A stretch of DNA of 64,000 bases, from NCBI RefSeq assembly GCF_002210165.1, contig NZ_AQQP01000004.1, positions 124,001 to 188,000 on the forward strand, given 5' to 3'. The notes beneath the pieces were generated by a model. That model worked only from the letters and a program-made list of their open reading frames with translations. It did no database searches and was not told where the DNA came from. Positions 16,714 through 26,449 of this stretch are shown here, one piece after another. The DNA is from Phaeobacter sp. 22II1-1F12B. Its GTDB lineage: Bacteria; Pseudomonadota; Alphaproteobacteria; Rhodobacterales; Rhodobacteraceae. Both the position numbers and the translations under genes were made by a program. How positions within the stretch are numbered: the first letter of the stretch is position 1; every line of letters begins with the position of its first letter.

Positions 16714-17784
16714 TCAGATTTCGACTTCCACCCGGCCGATGGGATGGGAACAGCAGGCAAGCACGTAGCCATCCTCGATATCGTCGTCTGTGATGCCACC
16801 GTTGTGAACCATGTGGACCTGACCCGACCGCTTCTTGATCTTGCAGGTTCCGCAGACGCCGAAGGTACAGCCAGACGGGATGTTCAGCCCGGCAGCGCGC
16901 GCCGTAGACAGGATGGTGTCTGTCTCGTTGCATTTCTGCGTGACGCCGGACAGGGCAAATTCGATCTCGGCCAGTGCCGCGTCATCGGGAATGACGTCAT
17001 CCGCCGTGGCATCCTTGGCTTCTTCTGCCAGCGAGGGATGAAAGCTTTCCTGATGGTAATGGGCCATGTCAAAGCCGAGCCCGGTCAGCGCCTCACGAAC
17101 CGCTTGCATGAACGGCTCAGGTCCGCAGCAGAACACTTCGCGTTCAAGGTAGTCTGGCGCCATGAGGCCCAGCATCAACTGGTTGAACGTGCCCTGATAG
17201 CCCGTCCACGGTTGATAGCGGTCACCTTCTTCGACGACCCACCGCAATTCGATCCCGTCGATACGGCTGGCGATATGTTCCAGCCGCTGCCGAAAGACGA
17301 TGTCCGAAGGACGTTTTGCGCAATTGATGAACACGACATCCGGGATGCGGCCGATGTCATACATGTAGGTGAGCATCGACATCATCGGCGTGATGCCGGA
17401 ACCCGCCGAAATGAAAAGGAATTTCTCGGCCGGGTGGTGGTGTGACGTAAAGTTGCCGGCAGGGCCTATGGCCTTGAGCCGCATCCCCGGACGCAGGTTG
17501 TCTCGCATCCATTGCGTACCGACGGAGCCGGGCTGCGCCTTTACCGTTACGGTGATCGAGACGGGGCGCGAGGGCGAGGAGGAAATCGTGTAGGTCCGGT
17601 GCAACGGCCCCCCCGGTACAGGCAGTTCCAGTGTCAGGAATTGCCCCGGGAGGTAGTCGAACGTTGCCCCTGACGGCGCGACGAAACAGAAAGTGGACAC
17701 GTTTGGCGCCTCTGGGATGACCGATACGCATTCCAGCATTTCCTGTCCGTCCCAGTAGGCGGGAGCGATTGAATCCTTTGCCAT
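16714..17784 (-). CDS. gbcB: Glycine betaine monooxygenase, reductase subunit
   Basis: This reductase takes electrons from NAD(P)H through FAD and a ferredoxin-type cluster to the Rieske oxygenase. The 356-residue protein has an FAD-binding domain with HRTYTISSSP, a nucleotide-binding GSGITPMMSML segment, the CCGPEPFM motif, and a C-terminal plant-type 2Fe-2S domain with C-x4-C-x2-C (CTFGVCGTC) plus a later LACC. It starts 3 nt after the gbcA stop. The family also serves other methylamine and stachydrine demethylases, so the substrate is assigned mainly through its partner. Confidence 0.82.
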   Translation of the reverse strand: MAKDSIAPAYWDGQEMLECVSVIPEAPNVSTFCFVAPSGATFDYLPGQFLTLELPVPGGPLHRTYTISSSPSRPVSITVTVKAQPGSVGTQWMRDNLRPGMRLKAIGPAGNFTSHHHPAEKFLFISAGSGITPMMSMLTYMYDIGRIPDVVFINCAKRPSDIVFRQRLEHIASRIDGIELRWVVEEGDRYQPWTGYQGTFNQLMLGLMAPDYLEREVFCCGPEPFMQAVREALTGLGFDMAHYHQESFHPSLAEEAKDATADDVIPDDAALAEIEFALSGVTQKCNETDTILSTARAAGLNIPSGCTFGVCGTCKIKKRSGQVHMVHNGGITDDDIEDGYVLACCSHPIGRVEVEI

Positions 17785-17787
17785 TAT

Positions 17788-19059
<1,272 letters not shown>

Positions 19060-19182
19060 TTATTCTGCGAATGGCGCAAGGAAACGGGCCGCCTAGCCGA
19101 GGATACCGGCATGACAAAGCGCCGCCTCCACCGCCGCCCGCGGTTTGACGTGATGCCAGGCTGGTTTCCGGACTTGGAAAAC

Positions 19183-19196
19183 CCGGACATGTCCGG
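19183..19196 (-). promoter_or_regulatory. Palindrome at the end of the cobalamin aptamer, candidate expression platform
   Basis: The 14-bp palindrome CCGGACATGTCCGG overlaps the last base pairs of aptamer stem P1. It is followed on the minus strand by GGTTTTCC and, 11 nt on, another GTCCGG copy. It could form a terminator-like or competing stem. The short U-run makes a classical terminator uncertain. Confidence 0.45.
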
Positions 19197-19340
19197 TGTT
19201 TCGACGCCTTCCCAAGGGTCTCCTCCCCAGTGGCCAATGTCGAAACCAGCGCTTTCCTTACCGTTGCGGGGGCAGTTCCGGATTTACACCGGCTTCCCAA
19301 TTCTCGGTCTTTCGACCGCACCCAACATCTGTCGAACACC
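19195..19340 (-). ncRNA. Cobalamin (B12) riboswitch
   Basis: Read on the minus strand, the element has the B12 aptamer core in order: GGGAAGCCGGTG, AAATCCGGAACTGCCCCCGC, AACGGTAAGG, and GGAGACCCTTGGGAAGGC. The closing stem P1 is formed by GGTGTTCGAC and GTCGAAACACC at the two ends. It is followed on the same strand by gbcA, whose start codon is 174 nt further on. Such riboswitches normally lower expression when adenosyl- or methylcobalamin is abundant. Confidence 0.93.
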
Positions 19341-19527
19341 CTAGCCTGAAATATGCGAATCCGACGTACGATTACGACATCGTATTGCGCGAAACAGACT
19401 TGATGGAAATTTTCGTGTTCCTCATTCCTGTGCGTCTCTTTCGACAGTTCTGGCCGGACCACGTCCGTGAGCGCGACTTGGCGCAGAAGGCATTTTGCGA
19501 CACCGCTGATACCCGTAGTTTAGCGAT
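19341..19527. other. Intergenic DNA between flgI and the cobalamin riboswitch
   Basis: No gene, RNA or clear terminator is visible here. The promoter that drives the riboswitch-gbcAB transcript on the minus strand must lie in this stretch, but I could not identify its -35 and -10 boxes with confidence. Confidence 0.5.
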
Positions 19528-20622
19528 TTATCTGACCACGAAATCTGCATGCAAGGCACCCGCGGCCTTAAGGCTCTTGAGAATATCAATCATGTCCCGC
19601 GGTGAAACGCCGAGGGCGTTGAGGCCGGACACCACTTGTGAAAGCGAGGTGCCTTCAGGAACTTCGGCGAGCGATACGCCGGGCTCTTCGTCAAGTGCCG
19701 CGCCGGTCCGGGGAATGATTATCGGAGCAGCATCGGTAAATGGGTTTGGTTGCACGACGAGGGGCGCCTCTTCTATGCGCAGGGTCAGGTTACCCTGCGA
19801 TACCGCCACGCGTGAAAGCCGGACATCATCGCCCATGACAATCGTCCCCGACCGCTGGTCAACGACCACCCTGGCCTTGCGTTGCGGTTCGACTAGAATG
19901 TTTTCGATGCGACCAATCGCATGAGCTGTCGAAGCGGTTCGGGTGGCTCCGATATCAAATTCTACCGTGCCGGAATCCCGCATCACCGCGACGGTGCGCC
20001 GAAATTCCCGGTTGATCGCGCTTTCTATTCTGCCGGCTGTTGTGAAATCCGGGTCGCGCAAGGCAAGCCTTATGGTCGACAGAGAGCCAAGTTCAAAGTC
20101 GATCTCGCGCTCAACCCGGGCACCGGAAGGAATGGTTCCGGAGGTCGGAACGCCCTGAACCACCTCGGCCGCGTCACCGCCCGCAGCGGCGCCGCCCGCG
20201 AGGATTGCCCCTTGGGCAACTGCATAGATCTGACCATCAGCGGCGTTCAATGGCGTCATTATCAGTGTGCCACCTAAAAGGCTGTCGGAATCGCCAATCG
20301 CCGAAACGGTCACGTCTATCTGACCGCCGACGCGGGCGAACGCCGGTAGGGTTGCAGTAACCAGAACGGCCGCTACGTTCTTTGGACGAAACTCTTCTCC
20401 GTTGACGTTAACCCCCAGCCGTTCAAGGATATTGGTCATGATCTCTTCGGTGAAGGGGGCGTTTCTTAACCCGTCGCCCGTGCCGTTCAGGCCCACCACG
20501 AGACCGTAGCCGACAAGGTCGTTGCCACGGACTCCATCGAATTCGACGAGATCTTTCAGCCGTACGGCGCCCGCATGTGCGGCATTGGCCAGAAACAGGA
20601 AAATGAGGAACGCGCGGATCAT
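19528..20622 (-). CDS. flgI: Flagellar P-ring protein FlgI
   Basis: FlgI forms the periplasmic P ring around the rod. The 364-residue protein has a signal peptide (about 1-17, ending ANAAHA) and the family segments RLKDLVEFDGVRGNDLVGYG and GLNGTGDGLRNAPFT. It ends in ALHADFVVR, the standard C-terminus. It overlaps flgL by four bases and is the last gene of the flgE-flgK-flgL-flgI unit. Confidence 0.95.
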   Translation of the reverse strand: MIRAFLIFLFLANAAHAGAVRLKDLVEFDGVRGNDLVGYGLVVGLNGTGDGLRNAPFTEEIMTNILERLGVNVNGEEFRPKNVAAVLVTATLPAFARVGGQIDVTVSAIGDSDSLLGGTLIMTPLNAADGQIYAVAQGAILAGGAAAGGDAAEVVQGVPTSGTIPSGARVEREIDFELGSLSTIRLALRDPDFTTAGRIESAINREFRRTVAVMRDSGTVEFDIGATRTASTAHAIGRIENILVEPQRKARVVVDQRSGTIVMGDDVRLSRVAVSQGNLTLRIEEAPLVVQPNPFTDAAPIIIPRTGAALDEEPGVSLAEVPEGTSLSQVVSGLNALGVSPRDMIDILKSLKAAGALHADFVVR

Positions 20623-21626
20623 TTCAGAAAATTCAGCAGGGAAAGTTGGGAGTTTCTGACGGTCACCGCGTAGAGGCTTTCCAGTTGGAACTGTGCTTCT
20701 TCTATACGAGAGGCCGTCTCGAACGGATCGGCTTCGAGCAGCACGTTTCGGGCGTGCTCGAAACTGGTTCTTTCCACGCTGATCCGAACCGTGGCTTCCT
20801 CGATCCTGGCTTGCGCCACGCCGATGTCGGCGCGAAGGCTCGCGAGCTGGTCCTGCCCGTTCAGCAATTCCTCACCGGCCCGCTGCATCAGATTGTTCTG
20901 AGTGTCTCCGGAGAGGGCAAGGGTCGGGTCGGTACTTAGGGCTGTAAGGGCGATGTTGCGCAGGATGTCCCGGAAATCCTGATCATTTGCTTTCAATGCC
21001 ATCGAAACCGTCTGGTCGGGGCTGACCGAAATATCAGCGAGATCCGTATTCGAACCCTGATACATGACAGCGGAGAAGCCAGCAGGATCATCGAACCAGG
21101 TCTGGGCGGCCAGACGTATGTCGTTCGGATCCGTAAGCCCGGCGATTTCGGCATGAAGGTTTGTAAGCAACGTTTCCGCATCGCGCAGGGGCGAAATGTC
21201 GGTCTGGATACCTCCGAAAATGCTTCGCCCGGCGACATGTCCGTTCAACATGTTCAGCGCAATATCCAGATCTCCCCTGGCCCTGATGGCATTGTGTTCT
21301 CTCAGCGTGGTCACATGGGTCGGAACCGTCGAGAGGAGGTCATTGCCGAGTTCCGATGTAACGGATTGGAGCCTATCTAGGCTGTTCTGGGCAGCGTCGG
21401 TGAAAAGCCCGGCCTCGGTCGCAGTGACGTGAAATCCACGGAGGCGGGCCAGATTGCGATCAATGTCTGTCAGGTAGGCGAAATCGCCGCCAAGGCGGTT
21501 ATTCACATCCGTGACCTGTCCGGTGCTAAGCTCTTGGGTCAGGCGCTGCAGGTCTTGTTTGATCTCGGTGCTTCTGGTCCTTTGAAGCAGATTCCGAGAT
21601 AGATCTCCGATAGATGTCAGGTTCAT
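20619..21626 (-). CDS. flgL: Hook-filament junction protein FlgL
   Basis: FlgL (HAP3) joins the hook to the filament. The 335-residue protein has a flagellin-like N-terminus (SIGDLSRNLLQRTRSTEIKQ, then LTQELSTGQ) and a flagellin-like C-terminal helix with ARIEEATVRISVERTSFEHA. Flagellin itself would be filament-forming and usually has a more conserved NNAAG core. Position directly after flgK supports FlgL. The stop overlaps the flgI start. Confidence 0.88.
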   Translation of the reverse strand: MNLTSIGDLSRNLLQRTRSTEIKQDLQRLTQELSTGQVTDVNNRLGGDFAYLTDIDRNLARLRGFHVTATEAGLFTDAAQNSLDRLQSVTSELGNDLLSTVPTHVTTLREHNAIRARGDLDIALNMLNGHVAGRSIFGGIQTDISPLRDAETLLTNLHAEIAGLTDPNDIRLAAQTWFDDPAGFSAVMYQGSNTDLADISVSPDQTVSMALKANDQDFRDILRNIALTALSTDPTLALSGDTQNNLMQRAGEELLNGQDQLASLRADIGVAQARIEEATVRISVERTSFEHARNVLLEADPFETASRIEEAQFQLESLYAVTVRNSQLSLLNFLK

Positions 21627-21628
21627 GC

Positions 21629-23080
21629 TTACAGCCTCAATAGGGTTTCCATCAATTCATCGACCACCTGCAACATGCGGGCGTTCGCCGCATATGCCTG
21701 TTCGATGAGGATCAACTGGCTCAGCTCCTCATCTGAATCGACACCTTGCGAGAGTTCGGCGTTCTTCATTTCTGTCAGGCTGGCAGAGCTGAAGACCAAT
21801 CTTTGATCCGAAACCGCTTCTGCCTGGGCAGCGCTCGAAACGAGCGCGCCGCTGATTTCTGAGGCCGTCAATGCGCCCGTGCCGAAATTCCCCGAACCGG
21901 GTACGCGCGCAGTTTCCAGAACCGATTGCAACGATTGCAGGAATCTTGCATCGCCGCTTGGTCCCGGGGCGACCGCACCCAGCCCGTCGCGCAAGCGCCA
22001 GCTCTCTCCTCCCTGTTCGGGATCTGCATCCGGGTTGACTCTCAGCCGGGCGGAAAGACCGATTTCCGTCAGTGGATCGAAAGCGTTGCCGTTGTCGGTG
22101 AACAGGCCGGGGTCGCCGGGTGAGAGGGTCGGATCCAGAGCCGGGTCTTCGAAGCGCTCAATGAGATCACGCGCGACGCTGTCGAGTTCGGCCTGCGCCT
22201 CGACACCCAGTTCGTCGCGGATTTCGAACTGTGCCGACAGCGAGCCGCCCCGGAGCGCGCCACGCAGGCTGTCGGTTCTGATGGGGTTCCCATTGAGCGT
22301 GAGACCAGACAGCCCGCCACTGGTAAGCGTCATTTCCGGCACAATCGTATTGACCGGGGTGAATTCGAGCGTCGCCGCCTGCCCATCCAGAAGAACGGCA
22401 CCGCCGATGGTGTAAAGGGCCACCTGTCCATAATTGCGCTCGACCACGTTTACTGGTGCGATATTGTTGATTTCGTCAATTAGCACCTGACGTTGATCGA
22501 GTAGGGCAGCGGTTGGCGCATTTCCGGCCTCAAGGGCGGTAATCCTCACGTTCAGGTCTTCGACGTCGCTGAGCGCCTTGTTCAGCCTTTCAACCTGGAT
22601 TGAGATCTTGCGATCTGCTTCCGAACGCATCTTCTGGACGGTATCGCTGGCGTTATTGATCAGATTGACGAGATCATTCGCCTTGATTGCGACGTCGTCC
22701 AATCGCTGTGCGCTGTCCGGACGGCTTGATGCCGAGATTAGGCTGCTGTCGAAGGCGGCAAGCCGCGCTGTGATGGAATCTGTATCCGTGGGATCGCCGA
22801 CCGCGCTGGCGAACCGCGTCTGGAAGCTTGCCAGCGGATTGGCATTCGAAAACTCGGCATCGGCCTGACGTCGGCTTGAAATGATACCGGGGTTGGCTTG
22901 TCGTTGAATGCCAAGTACCCGGACGCCCGGACTGACCTCGCTGTTTGAGGAGAGAATAATCGAACGTTTTGCGTATCCGGGTGTCAGAGCATTGGCGATG
23001 TTTTCCGACACCACGCCGGAAGCCCGGCCCGCAGCGGAAAGCCCGCTGAGAGCGCCGTGTAATGCGGTTGAAAGTGACAT
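21629..23080 (-). CDS. flgK: Hook-associated protein FlgK
   Basis: FlgK (HAP1) sits at the hook-filament junction next to FlgL. The 483-residue protein has the rod/hook-family N-terminal motif SENIANALTPGYAKRSI and a C-terminal LSQLILIEQAYAANARMLQVVDELMETLL helix typical of FlgK. Its ATG has a GAGGAACC site. The gap to flgL is 2 nt, and flgE lies 46 nt upstream. Confidence 0.94.
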   Translation of the reverse strand: MSLSTALHGALSGLSAAGRASGVVSENIANALTPGYAKRSIILSSNSEVSPGVRVLGIQRQANPGIISSRRQADAEFSNANPLASFQTRFASAVGDPTDTDSITARLAAFDSSLISASSRPDSAQRLDDVAIKANDLVNLINNASDTVQKMRSEADRKISIQVERLNKALSDVEDLNVRITALEAGNAPTAALLDQRQVLIDEINNIAPVNVVERNYGQVALYTIGGAVLLDGQAATLEFTPVNTIVPEMTLTSGGLSGLTLNGNPIRTDSLRGALRGGSLSAQFEIRDELGVEAQAELDSVARDLIERFEDPALDPTLSPGDPGLFTDNGNAFDPLTEIGLSARLRVNPDADPEQGGESWRLRDGLGAVAPGPSGDARFLQSLQSVLETARVPGSGNFGTGALTASEISGALVSSAAQAEAVSDQRLVFSSASLTEMKNAELSQGVDSDEELSQLILIEQAYAANARMLQVVDELMETLLRL

Positions 23081-23126
23081 GGTGTCGGTTCCTCGTTACG
23101 TTACCTGAGAGTGAAATTACTGCAGG

Positions 23127-24428
23127 TCAGCGTTTGATATTCGCTGTTTCCTGCAGCATTTCATCGACGGTCTGGATGACCTTGGCATTGGACGAGTAAG
23201 ATCGCTGGGTCTGGATCATATTCGTCAGTTCACTTGCAACGTCGGTTGCGGATTCTTCGCGGGCAAAGGCAACGATGTCGCCGGTTGGACCATCACCTGC
23301 ATCCCAGAGGAAATAAGTGCCGCTTTCGGTGGAGGGCTGGTAGGTTTGCTGATCCAGAGCCACCATGCCATTCGGATTAGGTAGATCGACAAGCGGCACC
23401 TGATAGATGACTCGCGTGATCCCCGTGTCGAAGAAGGCGTGCACCATGCCATTTGCGTCAACTTCGACGCTGGTCATATTGCCGACGGGGGTGCCGTCCT
23501 TGATGATCGAAACCGGAGCAAAAGTATCTGAGAGCTGGGTCATCCCATCGCTTTGCCCGATCATGCCGATGTCAATCTCGATCGGACCGCCGTCCACCGT
23601 GACGATAAGCGTGCCGGTCAAAGGATCGTAGGTGCCGCCGGAGGTCGTGCTGACGCTCGCCAGTGTCCCGCCCAATGCGCGGCTGGTGTCAAAGGTGACG
23701 TCATATTCGCCGACAATTGCGTTGGCCGAGGCTGAATCCCGGATGACCATCGTCCATGCGTTGGACACGCCTGTCGCCGGAACGGTGGGTTCGAACGTGA
23801 TGTTCAGGCTTTCCGAGGTTCCGAGATTGTCGAAGTATTCAATGGACAGTTCCTGTACATCACCGGATGCGCCTGCCTCGGTCTCGGTCGCGGGCAGGTT
23901 GACCCCGAGCGACATCTGCGTGGTCGGTTCGCCGGAGAACTGGTTCACGTTGATCTGTACCGGTTCAAGCCCGTCGGAGGTATCGCGGGGATAGGTCGGG
24001 ATGGAGCCATCCGGGTCCGCAGGCCAGCCGAGCAGGACAAGCCCGGATTCGGTGGTCAGGTATCCCTCGAAATCGGTACGGAAGGAGCCTGTCGTCGACA
24101 GGAGCATCGTTGGGGCGCCGTTGTCAGCCGCAACTTCGGCAGAAGAGGCGACCGGCAGCATCCCCCGGCCGCGAACGGCGAGATCGGTCGCGTTCGAAGT
24201 CGATACAAGCGGTCCCTTCTGGTCGATGAGCCGCTGGGAGGTGGACCGGACGCCGCCAGCCGAATAGTTCCCGCCAGATGCAGAGATGACCATCGAGTGA
24301 AAGTCGGTCCGCACCGTCTTGTACCCGAAAGTCGAGGAGTTCGCGATATTGTCGGAAATCGATGCCAGACGGTTCGAATTCGCAGTAAGGCCCGCAATCC
24401 CCGCATTGAGGGAGGACGACATGGTCAT
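23127..24428 (-). CDS. flgE: Flagellar hook protein FlgE
   Basis: FlgE builds the hook, the universal joint of the flagellum. The 433-residue protein carries SDNIANSSTFGYKTVRTDF near the start and ends with NMIQTQRSYSSNAKVIQTVDEM, both hallmarks of hook proteins. A repeat-poor variable middle domain lies between them. An AAAGGG site precedes the first of two close ATGs. A GGCTTAA/TTAAGCC element lies 51 nt upstream, in the gap after motB. Confidence 0.94.
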   Translation of the reverse strand: MTMSSSLNAGIAGLTANSNRLASISDNIANSSTFGYKTVRTDFHSMVISASGGNYSAGGVRSTSQRLIDQKGPLVSTSNATDLAVRGRGMLPVASSAEVAADNGAPTMLLSTTGSFRTDFEGYLTTESGLVLLGWPADPDGSIPTYPRDTSDGLEPVQINVNQFSGEPTTQMSLGVNLPATETEAGASGDVQELSIEYFDNLGTSESLNITFEPTVPATGVSNAWTMVIRDSASANAIVGEYDVTFDTSRALGGTLASVSTTSGGTYDPLTGTLIVTVDGGPIEIDIGMIGQSDGMTQLSDTFAPVSIIKDGTPVGNMTSVEVDANGMVHAFFDTGITRVIYQVPLVDLPNPNGMVALDQQTYQPSTESGTYFLWDAGDGPTGDIVAFAREESATDVASELTNMIQTQRSYSSNAKVIQTVDEMLQETANIKR

Positions 24429-24478
24429 GAAATGCCCTTTCTGATGCTTTAAAACTTGGCACTACACCTAGACATTGC

Positions 24479-24485
24479 GGCTTAA
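24479..24485 (-). promoter_or_regulatory. TTAAGCC element upstream of flgE
   Basis: Read in the direction of flgE, TTAAGCC lies 51 nt before its start codon, within a small GCGGC...GCCGC inverted repeat. The same heptamer precedes motB and flgB, also in sense orientation. Its function, perhaps a CtrA half-site, is inferred only from the recurrence. Confidence 0.3.
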
Positions 24486-24532
24486 CGTGCCGCTAACATC
24501 TAAAATGTTCCGCACTTACTGACGGTGGTCCG

Positions 24533-25390
24533 TCAGCGCCCCTTTCTGAGGATGGTGATTTCGACGCGGTCGTTGCGTACGGCCATCGGATTATCATCGG
24601 CAGGTTTACGGTCGGCGTGACCGGTGATCCGCTTGATGCGCTCGGAGGGGGTGCCGAATAACTCCAGCAAACTCCGGGTTCTCTCCGCGCGGCTGCCGGA
24701 CAGCTCCCAGACCGGATTTTCCGCGGCCACAACTGGGTTTGCACGCACGAATCCGTTGACTGCCACCCCATGTGGCAGGTCCATCGTCCGCCGCGCGATC
24801 ATCTCGACCAACTCGCGGTAGAGGGGGGTCGGATCAGCTGTTCCCTCGTCGAATAGCGGTGCGCCTTCACGGGCAAAGATCTCGATGACGAGTCCTTCGT
24901 CGGTGACCTGGGTTACGATGTGCTTCATGGAGTTATCGGCAACCATGCTTTCGCCACCGCGACCAAAAAGCTCTTCCTCGATCTCTTTGAGCTGGTCTGT
25001 CTCATCGCTTTCGCTCTGGCCGCCAAGGCCGCCGCCTTTTTGCGGCGTCTCGATCCCCTTCGCAGGGTCGCCTGGTTTAGTTGAATCCTCGCTGCCGCCG
25101 GTGCCGCTGTTGATCAGGGTCTCCTGCGAAAAGACATTTTCGCCGCCGAAGGGATTCTCGCTCCCGCTGGATATTCTGTGAATCGGCACGGAGGGGGCGA
25201 AATAGTCGGCCAGACCCATCCGTTGCTTTTCAGTCGTTGCGTTCAGCAACCACATCAAGAGAAAGAAGGCCATCATGGCTGTCACGAAGTCAGCATATGC
25301 CACTTTCCATGCGCCACCGTGGTGGCCATCGCCACCAACTACCTTTTTCCGCTTGATGATGATTGGCGCGACATTTGGCTGCGCACTCAT
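24533..25390 (-). CDS. motB: Flagellar stator protein MotB
   Basis: MotB anchors the stator to peptidoglycan and carries the proton-binding aspartate. The 285-residue protein has one N-terminal membrane helix with the conserved YADFVTAMMAFFLLMWL stretch containing that aspartate, a long acidic linker, and a C-terminal OmpA-like domain with GSRAERTRSLLELFG and ITGHADRKP. I use the ATG at 25390 with a GGTGG/GGAG site; a GTG at 25399 is weaker. motA is not adjacent, which is unusual. Confidence 0.93.
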   Translation of the reverse strand: MSAQPNVAPIIIKRKKVVGGDGHHGGAWKVAYADFVTAMMAFFLLMWLLNATTEKQRMGLADYFAPSVPIHRISSGSENPFGGENVFSQETLINSGTGGSEDSTKPGDPAKGIETPQKGGGLGGQSESDETDQLKEIEEELFGRGGESMVADNSMKHIVTQVTDEGLVIEIFAREGAPLFDEGTADPTPLYRELVEMIARRTMDLPHGVAVNGFVRANPVVAAENPVWELSGSRAERTRSLLELFGTPSERIKRITGHADRKPADDNPMAVRNDRVEITILRKGR

Positions 25391-25435
25391 CTCCACCACC
25401 TTTTTAACTCACCCAAGGCAAGGGATAGCACCGGA

Positions 25436-25442
25436 GGCTTAA
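25436..25442 (-). promoter_or_regulatory. TTAAGCC element upstream of motB
   Basis: The heptamer TTAAGCC in sense orientation lies 46 nt before the motB start codon. It matches the elements before flgE and flgB. It may be part of a flagellar-class promoter or CtrA half-site. Confidence 0.3.
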
Positions 25443-25542
25443 AGAGAGACTAATGGCGGCGGATGGGGCAAAAATCGGGGGGTGATAGCTGTACACCACC
25501 CGTACACCCCCTGTGCATCAGCCGTCTGACATTTCGCAGCGG

Positions 25543-26193
25543 TCAGGAGGCGGTGAGGTAGCTGACGGACATGTCGATCGCGATGCGGCGCTGGGTGTTC
25601 TGCCATTCCGGCGCCGCCAGATCCTGATCCAGCATCGCCGAGAGCGTGTCCCCGTTTGCCTGATGTTCCATGCAGAGCGACAGGATCGTGACGTAGAGAT
25701 GATCCGGGTCAATCTGCGCGGTAAACGCGCCACTGTCATAGCCCCGGCGCAGCAGGTCGCCAATCGTGTCGATCAGCGTCCGGGTCGAATCCGCGGCGAC
25801 TGGCAGGCCTTTGACGAATTTGCCACCCACCACACTTTCGTTGCGGATCATGGCGACGAATTCGGGATTGTCTTCCATGTAGTCAAAGGTGAACTCGACC
25901 AGTTTGCGCAGCCCCTCGACGGGCGGCAGGGCGCTGAGGTCGAGCTTGTCCTGACGTTCGCGCAGATCGTTGAAGGTTTCGGTCAACGAGGCAAGATAGA
26001 GGTCTTCCTTGTTGCCAAAGTATCGATAGATCATTTGGACGTTGGTCTGGGATGTCTTGGCAATGCGATCGATCCTCGCGCCGGTGAACCCCTCGGCGGC
26101 AAAGTCGGCACGGGCCGCATCAAGGATGCGCAGCCTTGTGGCGGCGGCATCACGCTTGCGCGGTTTCTTTCCTATTTTGGAAAGGTTCGTCAC
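25543..26193 (-). CDS. TetR-family transcriptional regulator
   Basis: This 216-residue protein has the N-terminal TetR helix-turn-helix (RILDAARADFAAEGFTGARI, then TNVQMIYRYFGNKEDLYLASL at about residues 20-65) and a helical ligand-binding C-terminal domain. No ligand can be read from sequence. It sits 256 nt downstream of the glutamine-synthetase-like gene on the same strand with its own upstream gap, and could regulate that cluster or itself. RutR-like and AcnR-like relatives are common in this group, but I cannot place it in a subfamily. Confidence 0.88.
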   Translation of the reverse strand: MTNLSKIGKKPRKRDAAATRLRILDAARADFAAEGFTGARIDRIAKTSQTNVQMIYRYFGNKEDLYLASLTETFNDLRERQDKLDLSALPPVEGLRKLVEFTFDYMEDNPEFVAMIRNESVVGGKFVKGLPVAADSTRTLIDTIGDLLRRGYDSGAFTAQIDPDHLYVTILSLCMEHQANGDTLSAMLDQDLAAPEWQNTQRRIAIDMSVSYLTAS

Positions 26194-26449
26194 GGGCTTG
26201 ACCTTCTCCGAGGGCGCAACTCGTCGGCTACCCCGGGCAGGGTTTCCGAGTATTGTTCGGGTACTTTGACATGCAGTGAATTCAAACTTTTATGACAAAA
26301 AATGTCCCTAATTGCCAGAAGCATATGCTTACTGCCTATTTTCGGCCGGTATCCCTGCGCAAAAAAGCGCCAGAATAAGCGGCGGACACTTGCCGATGGG
26401 AAAATCTGCCATCTTGCAGTTTTAAAACAACCCTAGGGAGAGTCGTTTT
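26194..26449. other. Intergenic region with a 12-bp palindrome
   Basis: This AT-richer stretch upstream of the TetR gene contains the perfect palindrome AAGCATATGCTT (26319-26330) and a short GCGC-A6-GCGC hairpin near 26357. The palindrome lies where an autoregulatory TetR operator would be expected. No gene is visible. Confidence 0.45.
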
